Source: Peptoniphilus_A genitalis (lineage in GTDB: Bacteria > Bacillota > Clostridia > Tissierellales > Peptoniphilaceae). From it: a stretch of DNA of 64,000 nucleotides. This document shows positions 61,374 to 64,000 of the stretch, piece by piece (the stretch's first letter is position 1; the number at the start of each line of letters is the position of its first letter). The stretch lies in the NCBI RefSeq assembly GCF_949769225.1, contig NZ_CATKPB010000003.1; one strand, written 5' to 3'. The notes beneath the pieces were generated by a model. It was not told where the DNA came from and made no database searches. It saw nothing but the letters and a program-made list of their open reading frames with translations. A program made the position numbers and the translations under genes.

Positions 61374-62240
61374 TTAATGGGCGTTTAAAATACTCTTGGC
61401 CATAGAGCCTGACTTCATCATAGTGATACCTAAAATGAGGGTATAGCCTAAGAGTTCAAAAATACTTTTGTGAATATCTGTTATATTAAGAGTTTTTACT
61501 AAAACCGAATATATGCCTACACATATTAAAAGAAATAGGCCTTGGAGTCCTAAGGCAAAAAGTCCCTTTATATAATTAGTCCCAATACTTCCCCATTCCT
61601 TGTTTCCCATAGTTGCAAAGGGAATAGCGCATACGGAGGAGTAGATATAGATTTCTATCATTCTGCCGTAAAGTATAACGGTAATCAAAATAGAAATGGC
61701 TTGGATGACTAATTTAACAATAGCAGTCTCAATGGCAATCACTAGCAATTGTCCTATATTCTGACTTTCCTTTAAAACTTCCACCATTTTATCTATGTCT
61801 CCAGGTGATACTTTAGCTGTTATATTAACTACTCCTGCCGCTTTTCCTATTAAGCTCTGGGCCACATCAAAAACAGCCATAGAAAAATCAAAAGCATGAG
61901 ATACTAACCAAACTGCAATCCACATCTTAATTACATACTTAAAAAAATCAAAGGTATCTACTTCATGTAAGTTGTTCTTGTTCATTACCGTTTGAATCAG
62001 TTCAATGCACAAAACTGCCGTTATAATAAGGGCGGCTATGGGAAGTATGACATTTTCTGAAATGGACTTTATAAAGGTAAAAACTTCCGAGTTCCAAGCA
62101 CTCGGAGTTTTACCTACTTCAGCTCCAATGGTTGCTACTTTATCATTGATGTCTAAAAGCATTCCACTTAAATTTTCTTTTATCACATCAATGAGCATTT
62201 CGGAGAAAAACTCTTTGATTTTATCAAAGATATTAAACAT
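61374..62240 (-). CDS. VirB6/TrbL-like polytopic conjugation protein
   Basis: 288 residues with about six membrane helices between residues 60 and 285. An amphipathic start (MFNIFDKIKEFFSEML) precedes them, and the late part reads TNYIKGLFALGLQGLFLLI. Size, position between Maff2 and PrgI and topology match the VirB6-like channel proteins of Tn1549-type ICEs (CD0411-type). Confidence 0.82.
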   Translation of the reverse strand: MFNIFDKIKEFFSEMLIDVIKENLSGMLLDINDKVATIGAEVGKTPSAWNSEVFTFIKSISENVILPIAALIITAVLCIELIQTVMNKNNLHEVDTFDFFKYVIKMWIAVWLVSHAFDFSMAVFDVAQSLIGKAAGVVNITAKVSPGDIDKMVEVLKESQNIGQLLVIAIETAIVKLVIQAISILITVILYGRMIEIYIYSSVCAIPFATMGNKEWGSIGTNYIKGLFALGLQGLFLLICVGIYSVLVKTLNITDIHKSIFELLGYTLILGITMMKSGSMAKSILNAH

Positions 62241-62241
62241 T

Positions 62242-62457
62242 TTATTTCAAGACGTTAGCTAACAGTGGAATGAGTTTAAGACCAATTAGCACAATCCCTC
62301 CGCCTGCCATAAGTTGTTTGATACCTTGAGATTTTGCACCAGGGTTGTCATTACCATACCCCTCCATCAAGTTGATAACGCCCCAAGCTCCTAATCCCGC
62401 ACCGATGGCGGTAACTAATATTTTTAAAACATTAACTGCCTGTGTAAAAAATTCCAT
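62242..62457 (-). CDS. Maff2-family small membrane protein
   Basis: 71 residues with two spans (about 8-28 and 49-68) and the family centre INLMEGYGNDNPGAKSQGIK. VirB2-like position just upstream of the VirB6-like gene (one base gap). Probably a pilin-like or channel subunit. Confidence 0.9.
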   Translation of the reverse strand: MEFFTQAVNVLKILVTAIGAGLGAWGVINLMEGYGNDNPGAKSQGIKQLMAGGGIVLIGLKLIPLLANVLK

Positions 62458-62458
62458 A

Positions 62459-62779
62459 TTATTCCTCCTGATTATCTTCTATTTTTTCTTTTTCAATTTT
62501 GTTAACATGCTTTACAATAAAGTTTTTGAAAATCTTTTCTTCTTTTTTCACTTCTTTAAAATAGCCAAAGACATGAATATACTCTCCGCTTTCAAAATCT
62601 CTAACAAGATCTGTCTTATCTCCATATAAATTGCAATAAATATATTCCTTTTTCTTATCTTTGTTCTTACGTACAATGGTGAAATTGGCAAAGGGAACTT
62701 CTCCTTCTTTGCTTTCAATGACACCAAATTTAATTTCTCCAACTACATTTCCATTAATATTGAGCATTTCTTTTTCCAT
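62459..62779 (-). CDS. SSB-like OB-fold protein at the head of the channel genes
   Basis: 106 residues from ATG 62779, chosen for AAGGAG five bases upstream. The longer version from TTG 62815 would begin inside the terminator hairpin region. NGNVVGEIKFG ... FANFTIVRK ... YIYCNLYGDK ... YIHVFGYFK follow the OB-fold pattern of single-strand DNA-binding proteins. First gene after an attenuator-like leader. Confidence 0.75.
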   Translation of the reverse strand: MEKEMLNINGNVVGEIKFGVIESKEGEVPFANFTIVRKNKDKKKEYIYCNLYGDKTDLVRDFESGEYIHVFGYFKEVKKEEKIFKNFIVKHVNKIEKEKIEDNQEE

Positions 62780-62822
62780 AACTTCTCCTTTTTCTATTTT
62801 TTCTTCTTTTGACAATGAAAAA

Positions 62823-62847
62823 AGGACACCTATTTATTAGATGTCCT
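62823..62847 (-). terminator. terminator between leader peptide and SSB-like gene
   Basis: 9-bp stem (AGGACATCT/AGGTGTCCT, one G-T pair) with a 7-base loop, followed by TTTTTTCATT on the minus strand. It lies 23 bases after a 10-codon leader and about 45 bases before the SSB-like start, as in transcription attenuators. Confidence 0.75.
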
Positions 62848-62869
62848 GATACTATAACTATTTACTTTT

Positions 62870-62902
62870 TTAAGGAGAGTCTCGTTCGTGGTATATTTTC
62901 AT
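62870..62902 (-). CDS. 10-codon leader peptide, candidate attenuator
   Basis: MKIYHERDSP then TAA, with AGGAGG five bases before ATG. The RNA can fold as GGAGGATCGTAT ... ACGAACGAGACTCTCC, hiding its own ribosome site, and is followed by the terminator at 62823-62847. Form and place suggest a leader that couples ribosome behaviour to expression of the conjugation operon. Confidence 0.5.
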   Translation of the reverse strand: MKIYHERDSP

Positions 62903-62931
62903 ACGATCCTCCTATTTTGGGCAAAAAAATT

Positions 62932-62959
62932 CACCTAAAATTTTTATTTTCTTTAGGTG
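62932..62959 (-). terminator. terminator after the 115-residue gene
   Basis: 8-bp stem CACCTAAA/TTTAGGTG with a 12-base loop, then AATTTTTTTG on the minus strand, starting 13 bases after the stop at 62973. Confidence 0.8.
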
Positions 62960-62972
62960 TACTTCTTGTTAT

Positions 62973-63320
62973 TTAATATGTTGCTAATAATTCTTTTTGA
63001 GAGTTTGCCAAAATTGAATTTTTTAACCATACTGGTTCTTTTTTTATTATAGAGTTTGCAATTTTTAATATATCTTTATTAACCTCAGAGTAGGAATAAT
63101 TATTTAAATTTAAGCTTCCATCTTTATTAACCTCTATCTCTATAAATCTGTAGCTATTTATTCCTGAAACTAAGGCAGTGTCAACTAAAATTTTGCCTCT
63201 AAATGTAGAAAGAAGTTTTATTTCTTTTAAGCAGGCAGAAATTTTTTCTCTATAATCTAATAAAGTTATGATTTTTTTATAGCCTGAAATATTTAAGTCA
63301 TTTATTAAATATTTTTCCAT
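62973..63320 (-). CDS. hypothetical ICE protein, 115 residues
   Basis: No recognised family. Soluble, mixed alpha/beta composition, with a single Trp in KKEPVWLKNSI. GAGAGGAGG seven bases before ATG and its own terminator indicate a real, monocistronic gene. It lies between VirD4 and the attenuator, so a regulatory role in transfer is possible but unproven. Confidence 0.65.
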   Translation of the reverse strand: MEKYLINDLNISGYKKIITLLDYREKISACLKEIKLLSTFRGKILVDTALVSGINSYRFIEIEVNKDGSLNLNNYSYSEVNKDILKIANSIIKKEPVWLKNSILANSQKELLATY

Positions 63321-63355
63321 AAAAACCTCCTCTCCAAATTATTTGTAGTTTCAAT

Positions 63356-63384
63356 CCATTATTCATTCTCTATTAGGATGTAAA
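63356..63384 (-). promoter_or_regulatory. candidate promoter of the 115-residue gene
   Basis: Minus strand TTTACA (63379-63384), 17 bases, TAATGG (63356-63361), just downstream of a long inverted repeat. Confidence 0.35.
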
Positions 63385-63429
63385 GTTAATCTAAAACATA
63401 CATTTATCATGCCTTATTTTAGATTAACT
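63384..63429. repeat. 13-bp perfect inverted repeat
   Basis: AGTTAATCTAAAA and TTTTAGATTAACT separated by 20 bases, upstream of the candidate promoter. Possible operator. On the plus strand it is followed by a T-rich tract and could also terminate. Confidence 0.6.
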
Positions 63430-63539
63430 ATCCTATTTTTTTATTTAGCAACATGTATTTTAAATTTAAATTTTAAATATTTCTTACACACTTCTTGATT
63501 CTTTATAATTTTTTCACTTTTACTACTAAAAATCAAATG

Positions 63540-63597
63540 ACCCGACTTGGTCCGCATTGTTAAGAGGCGTGTCGGGTGCTGTCGATATTATCGACAG
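63540..63597. other. GC-rich double-hairpin element after virD4
   Basis: ACCCGAC (63540-63546) pairs with GTCGGGT (63571-63577), and next to it CTGTCGATA-t-TATCGACAG (63579-63597) is a perfect palindrome. Composition is far above the local G+C level and no ORF is present. It may be a structured RNA, an origin-like site or a protein-binding site. Confidence 0.5.
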
Positions 63598-63668
63598 GAT
63601 AGAGCATTTTTTGTCAAGGCTTATCCTTTAGTTTTTTGTTATTTTATTAGTTCTGATACTATTATAGT

Positions 63669-64000
63669 TTAAGCCTCTAAAAGTTCAACAACCATATCGC
63701 TTCTAAGTCTTACCTCGTCTTTTCTCTTAAGATATTTTTCTACGTCAAATGCATTTCTTTTGTCATGGTCTTCTAACAACTTATAGTTTTTATGTTTTGT
63801 AATATCAAACTTGTCTGAAAGAAAAGGCCTTACTCCTCTTAATTGTAATATACATTTTCCACCATCCATTACTGTTATTTCATCTTGACTCATTAAATCT
63901 TTGCCTGTCTTCTGATAGTTTAATCCATAGGAGTTTTGGTTAGATCTTGTTTCTGATGTGTTGTATAAGTCTATGGTCTCTTTTCCTAGGGTTTCAGAGA
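63669..64000 (-). CDS. VirD4-type coupling protein (CD1115 family), C-terminal part
   Basis: The reading frame is open to the right edge, so at least 109 residues at the C-terminus are present and the rest lies outside. The end ILQLRGVRPFLSDKFDITKH followed by NAFDVEKYLKRK is typical of the C-terminus of the VirD4/TraG-like proteins of Tn1549-type ICEs, which bring the relaxase-DNA complex to the channel. The N-terminal ATPase motifs are outside the window. Confidence 0.85.
   Translation of the reverse strand, partial: SETLGKETIDLYNTSETRSNQNSYGLNYQKTGKDLMSQDEITVMDGGKCILQLRGVRPFLSDKFDITKHKNYKLLEDHDKRNAFDVEKYLKRKDEVRLRSDMVVELLEA

Overview
The window is low-G+C Firmicutes DNA that looks like most of an integrative conjugative element (ICE) of the Tn1549/CD11xx type carrying a large siderophore-like nonribosomal peptide synthetase (NRPS) cargo. 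The A+T-rich codon use, the strong GGAGG ribosome sites, the Maff2/PrgI/VirB4/CD1115-type VirD4 transfer genes and a surface protein with a copper-amine-oxidase-N-like domain fit an anaerobic Gram-positive coccus (Peptoniphilus/Anaerococcus/Finegoldia-like). A streptococcal or clostridial host cannot be excluded. No rRNA, tRNA, integrase, att site or CRISPR array was seen.

Layout. (1) 1-3.7 kb, minus strand: a two-component regulator pair, a radical SAM/SPASM peptide maturase and a Cys-rich precursor cut by the left edge, i.e. a small RiPP locus. (2) 3.9-5.7 kb, plus strand: mobC and a MobP-type relaxase, closed by a bidirectional terminator. (3) 5.8-14.2 kb, minus strand: a TetR regulator followed by a heterodimeric ABC transporter pair of YbtP/YbtQ type, a three-gene ECF transporter, a MATE exporter and a 32-residue membrane peptide. 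(4) 14.5-35.2 kb, minus strand: one operon encoding a type II thioesterase, Sfp-type PPTase, aryl-AMP ligase, an HMWP2-like NRPS, two thiazolinyl imide reductases, a stand-alone cyclization domain, a methyltransferase-like/carrier protein, a saccharopine-dehydrogenase-like enzyme and a terminal NRPS with thioesterase. A DtxR-type regulator lies just upstream. (5) 36-64 kb, minus strand: the conjugation module (VirD4 end, SSB-like, Maff2, VirB6-like, PrgI, VirB4, DNA methyltransferase, NlpC/P60 protein, DUF4315, surface adhesin, CD1107-type protein, AbiE toxin-antitoxin pair, topoisomerase III, a 3196-residue methylase/helicase, small proteins).

How the parts fit. Organisation and domains of region 4 match yersiniabactin/pyochelin logic, and the closest system I know by concept is equibactin, carried by ICESe2 of Streptococcus equi. 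Only one adenylation domain looks intact (predicted Cys). It would have to load four peptidyl carrier domains served by four cyclization domains, so an aryl-capped chain of up to four Cys residues is the simplest reading. Several points depart from the textbook systems: the aryl-AMP ligase lacks the usual Asn/Ser(Cys) pocket residues, the first cyclization domain lacks the catalytic Thr, the terminal protein keeps a decayed adenylation domain around an intact methyltransferase, one module is split over two proteins, and no salicylate synthase is encoded here. The operon has a near-consensus promoter with a DtxR-like box just downstream of the -10, and a similar box lies in the spacer of the transporter operon promoter, which suggests coordinated metal control.

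All calls come from reading the sequence and from family knowledge. No database search was run. Residue positions are estimates.
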